Positions 34,708 through 42,756 are shown, numbered from the stretch's first letter. The stretch is DNA of 64,000 bases from an uncultured Lachnospiraceae bacterium (GCA_902779575.1 CACZBW010000005.1:62001-126000); one strand, 5' to 3'. Notes: generated by a model not told the origin, from the sequence alone. Translations and numbers: made by a program.

Positions 34708-34866
34708 TTACCGGTCCTTCCTCCTCATCGTCCAGGCTGAATACAGAAAAGCCGCGCCGAGAACGGCATAGAGGGCGGACACGATCCCGCTGCCTTTTAC
34801 AACACTGATCACCGCTACAATCAACCATAAAATTCCTGCCAGAAGACGGATATAAAAATGACGCAT
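34708..34866 (-). CDS. Small 52-residue two-helix membrane protein
   Basis: This frame is short but well supported. The ATG at 34866 follows GGAGG with a 7-base gap, and translation gives two hydrophobic helices (about residues 7-24 and 28-46) followed by a basic tail RRKDR. It is the first gene after the consensus promoter at 34978-35006 and lies 139 bases before the ABC ATPase gene. It could be an accessory subunit of the exporter or a phospholipase D nuclease-N-like small membrane protein. The overlapping frame 34673-34936 lacks such a start and is not supported. Confidence 0.7.
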   Translation of the reverse strand: MRHFYIRLLAGILWLIVAVISVVKGSGIVSALYAVLGAAFLYSAWTMRRKDR

Positions 34867-34953
34867 GCCGATTCCTCCTCCCATTTAACCGGCAGAACAG
34901 AGAAGTCTGTTCACGCAGACAGACAGCCGCATTCATGCTTTCTTTCCAAAAAA

Positions 34954-35004
34954 GACAAGTACACTTGGCATAACTGTATTATAGTTATACCAAGTGTACT
35001 TGTC
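34954..35004. promoter_or_regulatory. 51-base near-perfect palindrome over the exporter promoter
   Basis: Outer arms GACAAGTACACTTGG (34954-34968) and CCAAGTGTACTTGTC (34990-35004) are perfect inverted repeats. After one mismatch, ATAACT pairs with AGTTAT around a 7-base centre. Each outer arm also contains a near-palindrome CAAGT-NN-ACTTG, so two regulator dimers could bind, one over the -35 box and one just past the start of transcription. It resembles operators of YtrA-type GntR repressors, but no regulator gene is adjacent. Confidence 0.8.
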
Positions 35005-35006
35005 AA
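34978..35006 (-). promoter_or_regulatory. Consensus sigma-A promoter of the exporter operon
   Basis: Minus-strand TTGACA (35006-35001), a 17-base spacer and TATAAT (34983-34978), a full match to consensus. Such strong promoters are usually kept off by a repressor, which fits the palindrome. Confidence 0.92.
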
Positions 35007-35087
35007 CATGTTCTGCAAAGTTTTCTTTGCACCCGGCAGCTTTGCAGCCCTGTACCCGGGACCATTACTCCGCGTGGAACCGACTGC

Positions 35088-35366
35088 TCAGCCCACTTCA
35101 AATATTTGATCCTCCGCGCTTATAAAATACTTTCCAAGTTCCGGCAGCCATTTCCGGAACGTCTCCCCCTGCGCGTGTTTCCGGAAATGCTCCTCACTCT
35201 CGAAATGGGACAGGTACAGGACACGCCCCGGCGTCTTCGGGTCAACCAGCACTTCCATGGAAATGCAGCCTTCGTCATTCGCGACAGCATCAGCGGCAAA
35301 CGCTTTCGCGACAGGCAGATAAGCCTCCACATCGGTAACCCGGTCATCATTGATAATTACTACCAT
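35088..35366 (-). CDS. ABM-domain monooxygenase-like protein (YgiN-like)
   Basis: This 92-residue dimeric ferredoxin-like-fold protein has the antibiotic-biosynthesis-monooxygenase pattern ANDEGCISMEVLVDP near residue 33 and the LYLSHFESEEHFRKHAQGETFRKW block at 50-73. Family members act on quinones or aromatic compounds or are of unknown role. The start follows AAGGAGGAGAC. It is a single gene just past the regulatory palindrome. Confidence 0.85.
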   Translation of the reverse strand: MVVIINDDRVTDVEAYLPVAKAFAADAVANDEGCISMEVLVDPKTPGRVLYLSHFESEEHFRKHAQGETFRKWLPELGKYFISAEDQIFEVG

Positions 35367-35450
35367 TTTTGTCTCCTCCTTCTGTCAGTATCAATTCCTG
35401 CCCGGTGGAATTATGCCAGGGTGTGCGCGATATCCGCCGCAAACTTTCAT

Positions 35451-35468
35451 CTTCGCCGCGCGGCGAAG
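35451..35468. repeat. Perfect 18-base GC-rich palindrome
   Basis: CTTCGCCGCGCGGCGAAG lies 8 bases after the TVP38 protein stop. It lacks a T run, so a transcription-end hairpin or protein site is possible. Confidence 0.5.
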
Positions 35469-35476
35469 TTCTGAGC

Positions 35477-36175
35477 TTAGTCTTTGTTGATCTCCATGAT
35501 CTCCCGTACTGCATCTTTTTTTGAAGCATACCAGAGAATGATCAGAGATATGACAGCAGTAACAATATACACCACTATGGCCGTCCGGTTGTCTCCTGCT
35601 GCAAAAGACTTCCCGGCAACGGTGGACGTAATGATCGCCGGAAAACGGAACAGGGTTGAAAGCAGAATAAATCTGGGCGCATTGACAGGGAGCAGCGCCC
35701 CGATATAGAGCAGCAGATCCTTTGGCGTACCCGGCAGAATGAACAGCAGAAGCAGGAAGCTTTCTGCCTTTTTACTGTTATACAGCCGGCTCTTTTCTAT
35801 CTTTTCGACCTTCTCTTTCCCGATCAGGCCATATATAGATGCTTTTCCGACTTTCCGGACCAGCAAGAAGATGATGCAGGCTGATATAAAAACGCCGATA
35901 TATGTGACGATCAGGCCGCCGAATGTTCCGTAACACATGCCGGCGAGAAGTTCAACCATTTCCCCCGGAAAGAAAAACAGGAAAATCTGGGAAACATTCA
36001 GCCCGATCAGCATGAAAAAGCCGGGCACGCCCAGATCCAGTATGATTCTGCGGAAGGCGATCCTGCCTTCTTCCGTAGAAATAGTCCGGAAAATCCCCCC
36101 AAGCAAAACAGTCACGCCGATGATCATCAGAACAGAGACGACCATCAGAAGACTTTTTTTCCATCCGCCCTTCAC
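35477..36175 (-). CDS. TVP38/TMEM64 family (DedA-like, VTT domain) membrane protein
   Basis: This 232-residue membrane protein has a VTT domain. An N-terminal helix is followed by FFPGEMVELLAGMCYGTFGGLIVTYIG (about 70-95), the pattern that precedes the re-entrant loops. FILPGTPKDLLLYIGALLPV follows near residue 150. Members of this superfamily move or scramble lipids and related anionic substrates. The start is GTG (36175) with GAGGTG 5 bases upstream. Confidence 0.85.
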   Translation of the reverse strand: MKGGWKKSLLMVVSVLMIIGVTVLLGGIFRTISTEEGRIAFRRIILDLGVPGFFMLIGLNVSQIFLFFFPGEMVELLAGMCYGTFGGLIVTYIGVFISACIIFLLVRKVGKASIYGLIGKEKVEKIEKSRLYNSKKAESFLLLLFILPGTPKDLLLYIGALLPVNAPRFILLSTLFRFPAIITSTVAGKSFAAGDNRTAIVVYIVTAVISLIILWYASKKDAVREIMEINKD

Positions 36176-36242
36176 TTATGCACCTCAGATTTATTCTTCC
36201 GGAACACCATCGGTGAGCTTACCGCTTCGCTGCAGTCTTCCT

Positions 36243-36773
36243 TCATTCTTTCCCTGCGATCTCCTGAAAAGCCTCGGCGAGGGCAGTCTGATAGGCGTCC
36301 TGTTCCGCTCTGCGCCGCCCTTCGTCCAGCCTTGTGATTTTTTCAGCCCCTTTCCAGTTCAGCTGCTTCAGGGCTCTCTCTGTTTTAATGGCTGCCTGCG
36401 TATATTCCGGTCCGATCATCAGAAGCTTCAGGGCGTCTTCCGCTTTCAGGAATCCGCTGCTGAGAATCCCGAGGGTCTCAAAGATCGTATCATTGGCAAT
36501 CGGTCCGATCACAACGTCCGCCTCCAGGCCGTCCCTGACCCTGCGGTTATGGAAAATATAATCGAACCAGTCTTCATCACGGCTGAACCTGTGGATCTGC
36601 AGCCCCTCTTCCTCCAGTTCATATTCATTTACGACAGCGTCCGTACCCGCCCAGCGGTATGCGAACTCCATATCGGGGGTCAGATAGAAGCCCTGCCCGA
36701 AATCGGCATTCTTCCGGCCGCGGGTAAGATCCGGATCACGGATGATCATTTTTCCGGTATGATACAGTTTCAT
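36243..36773 (-). CDS. DUF3990 protein, possible ADP-ribosyltransferase-like fold
   Basis: This 176-residue protein begins KLYHTGKMIIRDPDLTRGRKNADFGQGFYLTPDMEFAYRWA. That is the DUF3990 signature, with the YHTG and DFGQGFY blocks that resemble the H-Y type ADP-ribosyltransferase core. DUF3990 proteins are often paired with a small DUF3791 protein in predicted toxin-antitoxin loci; no such partner is visible here. The start at 36773 lies 9 bases after GGAGG; 36779 is the alternative. Catalytic activity is not proven by the sequence. Confidence 0.75.
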   Translation of the reverse strand: MKLYHTGKMIIRDPDLTRGRKNADFGQGFYLTPDMEFAYRWAGTDAVVNEYELEEEGLQIHRFSRDEDWFDYIFHNRRVRDGLEADVVIGPIANDTIFETLGILSSGFLKAEDALKLLMIGPEYTQAAIKTERALKQLNWKGAEKITRLDEGRRRAEQDAYQTALAEAFQEIAGKE

Positions 36774-36896
36774 ACTCATTCTCCTCCGCAGCTGATGACA
36801 GAGAGGAAACTCTGTCCGGCCCGGCGGGCCGGTTTCCATGGGATTCCTGGTACTCAGGTTCAATGTCCCCGGGTATTCTCTGAGTGCTTTATGCGC

Positions 36897-37700
36897 TCAC
36901 AGCTTCATCCCCCAGGCCTTCTCAATCTCTCTCTCCACGATCTGCATCTGCCTGAGCCGGACCGCATCGCGCATCCTCAGCCCATCCTGGTCCCGCATCC
37001 GGAGGATTTCAGCCAGATATCCCTGCTTTGCCGCAATTTCCCTGCTGACGGGGAATTCAAGTTCAAATGCCATGCAGCAGTGTGACACCCTGAGATCCAT
37101 GACCGAGCGGATCTCTGCCCGCGGAACACAGCGGTGCTCCATGACACAGGCCATCACACCGGGGAGGACCATGTCCGACGATCCGAGCATGGAACGGCTC
37201 TTTCCTGCCCGCTGCACAAGCGGAATCTCAGCAATTACTCTGAAGATGTCGATCTTATCCGCATCTCTCAGGATCCGGCACAGCAGCTGCGTCCTTCCGC
37301 CGTCCTGTCCCGGCCAGCTGTCCGGCAGGGTCAGCTTGTTGTGCAGCCGGATCGCTGTTTCAGCTGTCTCCCGCCATCCTTCCGGCAGATCCTCCATCGG
37401 AAAGCGGTCGATCAGCCCCTCCCGGAACAGGATATCCGCTCCGAGTTCCGCATGGTCGACCGACTGTCCGTCCGCGAACGTTCCGTACCGCCGGATCTGC
37501 TCAAAGCGTCCGATATCATGCATGAGTCCCAGAAACCATGCAAAATCGGCCAGCTCCGGGCAGGACGTATGCAGGGCGATCTGCTCCGCGTTCTCCGCCA
37601 CCCTGAAGGTGTGGGCGACTTTATCTGAAATCATCGGGTTTTCTGCGTCATAATGACTGACATATTCCTGAAATGCTTCAATCGCTGCCTGGCGGTTCAA
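36897..37700 (-). CDS. HD-domain phosphohydrolase
   Basis: This 267-residue protein has the metal ligands of an HD hydrolase: His30 (KVAHTFRV), His61-Asp62 (LMHDIGR) and Asp146 (LRDADKID). These enzymes hydrolyse nucleotides or phosphate esters; the substrate is unknown. The likely start codon is TTG at 37700 with GAGGGGG 8 bases upstream. It overlaps the 3' end of the ABC exporter gene by 23 bases, which suggests translational coupling. Confidence 0.85.
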   Translation of the reverse strand: MNRQAAIEAFQEYVSHYDAENPMISDKVAHTFRVAENAEQIALHTSCPELADFAWFLGLMHDIGRFEQIRRYGTFADGQSVDHAELGADILFREGLIDRFPMEDLPEGWRETAETAIRLHNKLTLPDSWPGQDGGRTQLLCRILRDADKIDIFRVIAEIPLVQRAGKSRSMLGSSDMVLPGVMACVMEHRCVPRAEIRSVMDLRVSHCCMAFELEFPVSREIAAKQGYLAEILRMRDQDGLRMRDAVRLRQMQIVEREIEKAWGMKL

Positions 37701-39840
37701 TGCCGGTACCCCCTCTCAGATCTGCGTATTCCCCGAAGGAATCATAACGGAATGCCTTTCCGTCCCGGATCTCATAAATGACATCCGCGTTTTTCACGGT
37801 ATTCAGCCGGTGGGCGACCAGAATAACCGTACAGTTATGCATAATGGAGTCGATCGTATGCTGTACCTGCTGCTCGCTCTCGGCGTCAAGGGCGCTTGTC
37901 ACCTCATCCAGCAGAATAATCCGCGGTTCGCGCAGCAGCGCCCGCGCTATGGAGATGCGCTGGCGCTGGCCTCCCGAGAGATTGGCACCGTTTTCAAAAA
38001 CCGGACTGCTCAGGCCATCGGGCAGCGTATCCAGGAGTTCCTTAAGCCCGACGCTGCGAATTACTTCCATTACCCTGTCCGGGCTGACATAGGAAAGACC
38101 GTAGACCAGGTTGTCCCAGAGGGATCCGGAGAACAGAACCGGATTCTGCGGCACCAGGCCGATCTTATGGCGATAGGCAGTCTTATCCAGTGTATTCACA
38201 TTCAGGCCGTCAATAAGCACCTCTCCTCCGTCTGCGTTATACAGGCCTGTAATCAGATTCAGGATGGTGGATTTTCCGTCGCCGGATTTGCCTACAAAAG
38301 CAGCGCTCCCTCCGGCAGGCACATGGAAACTGACATCCTTCAACACGGGCTCCTGATCCGGGCTGTAGCGGAAGCTCACATGCCGGAACTCAATCTCTCC
38401 GCGTACCGGGTCAGGCAGCAGCACCGTTCCGCAGCTCTCAATATCCTGCTCCCACAGAATTTCATTTACACTGATCAGGCTGTCATACCCCTGGGTTATC
38501 TGGGGCACTGCGTCCATCAGCCTCTGTACATTGCTGATGATCAGGTCGAATATGGACTGAAACAGTACAAGCAGCCCGATCCGGATATGGCCTGTGGCCG
38601 TCAGATATGCCGCGAGGCACAGCGACACCAGCCTGAGCGACTGGAAGACTCCGTAGGTTACATCATTCAGGCTGACCGTCTGCCGGTCATAAGAGACCGA
38701 CGCCTTCTGAATGCCGCGTACCTTCCCCAGAATGCTTCTGTATTCGGTCTTCTCAAGGCCGTGGGAGCGGGTCAGATTCGTCATCTCCAGCATCTCCATG
38801 ACAGCGGCGTTCGCCTGCTCTGTCTCCCGGCGCAGTTCCGCGCGCCTGTCCAGAAGCGGCCTGGAAAAACGGCGAAGCAGAATAACAGCACCGGGAATAA
38901 TCAGAGCATAGAATAAAAGCATCATCGGGAAGGATGGGAGAGCGACGACAATGATAAAAACCACGTCCTCACACAGCAGGAGAATCTCCAGAAAGCGGTC
39001 ATAGATCAGGATCTGGATGAACTGCACATCCGAAACAAGCTTGGAGAGTACCTTTCCGGACTGTTTGCTGTTGTGAAATTTCATTGAAAGAACCTGAAGC
39101 TTCTGCACAAGCGCCATCCGGAATCCTGCTTCCACGGCTCTTGTAAAACGGCGGTAACAGCGGCTGTCAATCCAGTAGCAGACAAGATTCACAAGCAGCG
39201 CCGCGGCAGACGCAAGCAGATTTACCATGACCGGCCGCACAAAAAAACTGCCGTTTTCGGTAACCGTGTTGATGATGTTGGACGCGAACACGGGAAGCAT
39301 CAGCGCGGCCAGATGCCTCATAAGCAGCACGAAAACAGAAAATACTAAAAATCCCCTGTGCTTCCCGGCGATATACCGAAGCACAGCAGCGGGCTTCTTC
39401 TCTTTCTCCTTCCGGCCGCTCTCATCCCGGTAGAAGGCATAGATTTCATCTGTCAGGTCAATCAGGCTTTTTTTCGCCGTGTAAATTCTGTAGATGTTAA
39501 CGCCCTTTATGTACCGGTAATCATAATAATCCGCATATTTTGCCAGCAGGCAGCTGCTGATCTCAGACGTGATGCCGTCCTCGCGTCCTTCCGCTTCTCT
39601 CCGGCTCACATCGACGCGCCCGCCCCGCGCACGCAGCTCGACTGACCTGCCGCCCAGGCGTTTTAAGGAAATTGTGACCTCAGCACAGCCCCCGTTCACA
39701 AGGCGCAGCAGGATCTCCTCGCAGACCAGGGAAAAGATCAGAGCTGCAGAACCGTCCTCAGACAAAGCTGCATACTTCCGGGAAGATTCCACCGCCGCGG
39801 GGATATCAGACAGCCCGTTTACTTTAATCTCATTGCTCAT
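37678..39840 (-). CDS. ABC exporter with GHKL-ATPase-like N-terminal domain
   Basis: This 720-residue protein has residues 160-430 as a six-helix ABC exporter membrane domain. Residues 475-700 are an ABC ATPase (Walker A GKSGDGKST, signature LSGGQRQR, Walker B ILLDEVTSALDAE). The first 130 residues resemble an anti-sigma-factor ATPase domain (HATPase_c_2). A VCEEILLRLVNGG helix replaces the usual EE-x-x-x-N box, with arginine where the catalytic asparagine belongs. VELRARGGRVDVS replaces the D-x-G box. IKGVNIYRIYTAKKS matches the closing strand. The ATP-binding residues look lost, so it may be a sensing or docking module. The start at 39840 is ATG after a GGGG site at 10 bases; the preceding GTG codon is an alternative. 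Confidence 0.85.
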   Translation of the reverse strand: MSNEIKVNGLSDIPAAVESSRKYAALSEDGSAALIFSLVCEEILLRLVNGGCAEVTISLKRLGGRSVELRARGGRVDVSRREAEGREDGITSEISSCLLAKYADYYDYRYIKGVNIYRIYTAKKSLIDLTDEIYAFYRDESGRKEKEKKPAAVLRYIAGKHRGFLVFSVFVLLMRHLAALMLPVFASNIINTVTENGSFFVRPVMVNLLASAAALLVNLVCYWIDSRCYRRFTRAVEAGFRMALVQKLQVLSMKFHNSKQSGKVLSKLVSDVQFIQILIYDRFLEILLLCEDVVFIIVVALPSFPMMLLFYALIIPGAVILLRRFSRPLLDRRAELRRETEQANAAVMEMLEMTNLTRSHGLEKTEYRSILGKVRGIQKASVSYDRQTVSLNDVTYGVFQSLRLVSLCLAAYLTATGHIRIGLLVLFQSIFDLIISNVQRLMDAVPQITQGYDSLISVNEILWEQDIESCGTVLLPDPVRGEIEFRHVSFRYSPDQEPVLKDVSFHVPAGGSAAFVGKSGDGKSTILNLITGLYNADGGEVLIDGLNVNTLDKTAYRHKIGLVPQNPVLFSGSLWDNLVYGLSYVSPDRVMEVIRSVGLKELLDTLPDGLSSPVFENGANLSGGQRQRISIARALLREPRIILLDEVTSALDAESEQQVQHTIDSIMHNCTVILVAHRLNTVKNADVIYEIRDGKAFRYDSFGEYADLRGGTGIEPPGSD

Positions 39841-39943
39841 CACAAATTAACCCCGCCCGCAGAAAAATTGACATCCTGAGTACAGAATGACACATCTCTC
39901 AAGTTGATGCAATGATAATGTGCCCTGTCCTGACCGGGCAGAC

Positions 39944-40720
39944 TTAATCATCAATATACTTTCCGCGGTATCTCTCGCTGAGCGCAAGTATAAAAATCTC
40001 AAAAGCAATGAGCCAGGCCGCGGGCTTTGCTTTCGCTGTCAGCAGAAGCCGGTCCGCATAGTCCGAATAACGTGAATCGGTATTTCCGGTCAGCCAGATT
40101 GTACTTCCCTTTTCTTTTACGGCTTCAAATATTTTTGTCATATCCTGTGTTTCCGCGTGTTCAATGGAACTGAGAAGCACAATGGATTTTTCATTGAGAT
40201 ACCTGGTTGCGGCAAGCATCTCCGGAAGCAGGCAGCGATACTCTGAGTCTTTTCCGCCGATCCACAGATTCTGCTGAAAGGAATAAACAAAAGCAGTGCG
40301 GAAAGGAAGATAAAAATGAATTTTCGACGCGCGGGAAATCTCCTCTGTCAGTTCATCAATTTCATCTGCAGAAATAAGCTGGCTGACCAGTCTGTTCGCT
40401 TCTTTCAGCTGACCGTTGAGATCCGTTAACAGCTTTTCACCGGAATTCGCTTTTCTCTGCTCCACCATACGGTTGTAATACACATATTGGGATGAGGCGG
40501 ACTGCAGCGCATAGCGGAAATCTGAAAAACTTTCATATCCCAGTTTCTGAACCAGCCTCCAGACAGTTGTCCGGGACGAATTTGTAAGATCCGCAATATC
40601 ATAGATCGTGACCCGCCGCATCTGGTCAAGTCTTCCCAGTATTTTCAGAGAAAGCTCCTTATAAATACTGTCGATATCCTGAGAATTATACAGTTCTGTC
40701 AGACTCTGCAATACATTCAC
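39944..40720 (-). CDS. RpiR/MurR-family transcriptional regulator
   Basis: This 258-residue regulator has an N-terminal HTH_6 domain. The recognition region is IYDIADLTNSSRTTVWRLVQKLGY at about 39-62, and a C-terminal SIS phosphosugar-binding domain follows (about 105-250). Such proteins sense phosphorylated sugars. It is transcribed divergently from the sugar-type gene cluster at 40959-44769, and the shared 21-base element upstream of two of those genes is a likely target. The start follows a GGGGGG site at 10 bases. A promoter is at 40768-40796. Confidence 0.9.
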   Translation of the reverse strand: MNVLQSLTELYNSQDIDSIYKELSLKILGRLDQMRRVTIYDIADLTNSSRTTVWRLVQKLGYESFSDFRYALQSASSQYVYYNRMVEQRKANSGEKLLTDLNGQLKEANRLVSQLISADEIDELTEEISRASKIHFYLPFRTAFVYSFQQNLWIGGKDSEYRCLLPEMLAATRYLNEKSIVLLSSIEHAETQDMTKIFEAVKEKGSTIWLTGNTDSRYSDYADRLLLTAKAKPAAWLIAFEIFILALSERYRGKYIDD

Positions 40721-40767
40721 AATGGACCCCCCTTTCCTTCTGCTGAGTTTATTTTATATCTATGAAT

Positions 40768-40796
40768 AATATAACAGAAGCGGGGCTTCCTCACAA
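40768..40796 (-). promoter_or_regulatory. Promoter of the RpiR regulator gene
   Basis: Minus-strand TTGTGA (40796-40791), a 17-base spacer and TATATT (40773-40768). Confidence 0.6.
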
Positions 40797-40842
40797 GAAA
40801 AGGTTTTCATTTTTGAAATAATTGTAACTTTTCATGATCTTT

Positions 40843-40886
40843 TTATTTCAATTCCGGGCGCATTTCATTCTCACTTCAGACATAAT
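40843..40886 (+). promoter_or_regulatory. Conserved -35 element and promoter of the binding protein gene
   Basis: A 21-base element (40843-40863, TTATTTCAA-T-TCCGGGCGCAT) ends exactly 17 bases before the -10 box CATAAT (40881-40886). An almost identical element with the same spacing precedes the TIM-barrel gene at 42713-42756. TGAAA (40814-40818) and TTTCA half-sites lie upstream. The -35 position has no consensus TTGACA, as expected for an activator-dependent promoter. Confidence 0.7.
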
Positions 40887-40958
40887 TAATTTATCAGAGA
40901 AACATAATATCCCACACACTTGCATCTCAACACAAAACAAATGAAAGGAGACTATGCA

Positions 40959-42524
40959 ATGAAAAAGAGATTTGCCGCCATTCTTACGCTGGCAGGACTT
41001 CTGACGTTCTCTCAGGCCGCCCTGGGTGCCGTAAAGGGAGCCAATGAAGATCCCGCGAACACGGAAGTGACTGATGAGACACTTGTGGTCTGCCTGGCCA
41101 GCGAACCGTCCACTCTGTGGGGTCCTGCAGAGGGCAAAGTCGAAAACGAATGCCAGATCGTCAATAATACGCTGATGGACGGTCTTGTCAGTCTGGATAA
41201 GAAAACCGGCGATGTAATCCCCAGGCTTGCCACTGACTGGGAATGGACAGACCCGACCCACTGCCGCTTTACGCTCAGAGATGATGTAATCATGTACGAC
41301 GGCACCCCTCTGACAGCGGACGACGTGGTTTACACTGTCGGCATCTGGACCACATACAGCGGACACAATGATACCGGTATGTATATCGCCGGTGCGGAGA
41401 AAGAGGATGATCACACCGTGACCATCGAATTCACAACCCCTGCCCCTGATCTGCTTGCCATGCTTACATGGTCCAATTTCGGCATCACAACTGAGGACGA
41501 AGTCAATGCTGCGGGCGGTCTGGAAAAAGTAGGCCGCAATCCGCTGATCGGCTCCGGAAAATACAGATTTGTAGAATGGGTCAGCGGCCAGTCCATCACA
41601 GTCGAACGCAATGACGACTACTGGGATAAGAACTGGAAAGGCTATTTCAAAACCATTAAGTTCACATTTACAAACGATGGATCTGCCCGTGAGATGGCTG
41701 TCGAAGCCGGAGACGTGGATGTCGCCAATGATCTTCCGGTAGCCATGGCCGCCAATTTCGCCCTCAATGATAATGTTCAGACCATCATTTATCCGTTCGG
41801 ACAGGTTATGCACCTGTGGTACAATATGGGTGAAAAGGCAGGAGCCACCAAGGACATCAGAGTACGTCAGGCAATTGAGAAAGCTCTTAATCTGGACGCG
41901 CTGACCGCCGTGGGCAGTGCCGGATTCGGAGAAGTCGCTCTTGGTTATTTCCCCACCGACAGCAAATATTATAACGCCGTATATACTCCGGAAGAGCTTG
42001 CGGTTGATATCGACGGGGCGAAGGCACTGCTGGAAGAAGCCGGTTACGGGAATGGTCTGGAGCTTCGTATCCTGGGCCTGCAGGACACAGTTCCGCTGTA
42101 CACTGTTATTCAGGAGAATCTGAAGCAGATCGGAATCACTCTGACGATTGAAACTCCGGATGTACCGTCCTTTGTTGCCGCAGCCAATGACGGAGACTAT
42201 GACCTGATCCAGGTCGGCGACTACTGCACGCATCGTTTCCCGCCTGTCATGATGAGCCTTCGCTGGGCAAACATCAACACATTCACCATCGGCGGAACCA
42301 AATATACAACGGAAGAGCTTGAGAACAGCATTTATGCCGCCATCGAAGAGCCGGATGAGGCGAAAGCCAAAGAGATGTTCCGCGGCGTGGAAGAATATAT
42401 TAAAGAGAACACCATGCTCACCAACATTTGTCCTGAGATGCACGGAGTTGTCATTGCAAATGACCTGAAGGGCTTCACCACTATGGAGCGCGGTTATCTG
42501 GATGTAACGAATTTCTATAAATAA
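40959..42524 (+). CDS. Family 5 solute-binding protein, orphan
   Basis: This 521-residue secreted binding protein of the DppA/OppA family has a cleavable signal (MKKRFAAILTLAGLLTFSQA...) without a lipobox cysteine. Visible blocks are VCLASEPSTLWGP, the family 5 motif RFTLRDDVIMYDGTPLTADDVVYTV (about 104-128) and the C-terminal SLRWANINTF region. No permease or ATPase gene is beside it; it is followed by an isomerase and a dehydrogenase. It must therefore use a transporter encoded elsewhere. The ligand is probably a sugar or sugar acid given the context, although the family mostly binds peptides. The start follows AAGGAG. Confidence 0.9.
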   Translation: MKKRFAAILTLAGLLTFSQAALGAVKGANEDPANTEVTDETLVVCLASEPSTLWGPAEGKVENECQIVNNTLMDGLVSLDKKTGDVIPRLATDWEWTDPTHCRFTLRDDVIMYDGTPLTADDVVYTVGIWTTYSGHNDTGMYIAGAEKEDDHTVTIEFTTPAPDLLAMLTWSNFGITTEDEVNAAGGLEKVGRNPLIGSGKYRFVEWVSGQSITVERNDDYWDKNWKGYFKTIKFTFTNDGSAREMAVEAGDVDVANDLPVAMAANFALNDNVQTIIYPFGQVMHLWYNMGEKAGATKDIRVRQAIEKALNLDALTAVGSAGFGEVALGYFPTDSKYYNAVYTPEELAVDIDGAKALLEEAGYGNGLELRILGLQDTVPLYTVIQENLKQIGITLTIETPDVPSFVAAANDGDYDLIQVGDYCTHRFPPVMMSLRWANINTFTIGGTKYTTEELENSIYAAIEEPDEAKAKEMFRGVEEYIKENTMLTNICPEMHGVVIANDLKGFTTMERGYLDVTNFYK

Positions 42525-42553
42525 TACCGGTATCTGAATATCATAAGGACCCG

Positions 42554-42596
42554 GCCGGGCCGTCTCAAAACTTTCGGGGCGGCCCGGCGCTGTTTT
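42554..42596 (+). terminator. Terminator of the binding protein gene
   Basis: GCCGGGCC (42554-42561) pairs with GGCCCGGC (42581-42588), followed by TGTTTTT. The downstream genes have their own promoter. Confidence 0.8.
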
Positions 42597-42712
42597 TATG
42601 CAGCCGACGGATCAACAGGATTACAGGTCCTCCGAAAAAAACATGGGACAGTCATATTATTATACCGAAAAAGGTTTCTGAAACCGGAATAATGTTTTCT
42701 CACAAAAAAACC

Positions 42713-42756
42713 TTATTTCAAATCCGGGCGCATCCCGATAGAAGATCCGCTATACT
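42713..42756 (+). promoter_or_regulatory. Conserved -35 element and promoter of the isomerase-dehydrogenase operon
   Basis: The 21-base element (42713-42733, TTATTTCAA-A-TCCGGGCGCAT) differs at one base from the one at 40843. It again ends 17 bases before the -10 box, here TATACT (42751-42756). A TGAAA half-site is at 42679-42683. It is the second site of a small regulon. Confidence 0.7.

Noticed and set aside
34673-34936. 87-codon minus-strand frame over the small membrane protein gene
   Set aside because: It lacks a ribosome binding site, is Cys/Arg-rich without a pattern, and competes with the 52-residue frame that has GGAGG and two membrane helices.
40848-42443. 531-codon frame antisense to the binding protein gene
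   Set aside because: The start region spans the conserved promoter element of the divergent genes and the protein lacks any known domain.
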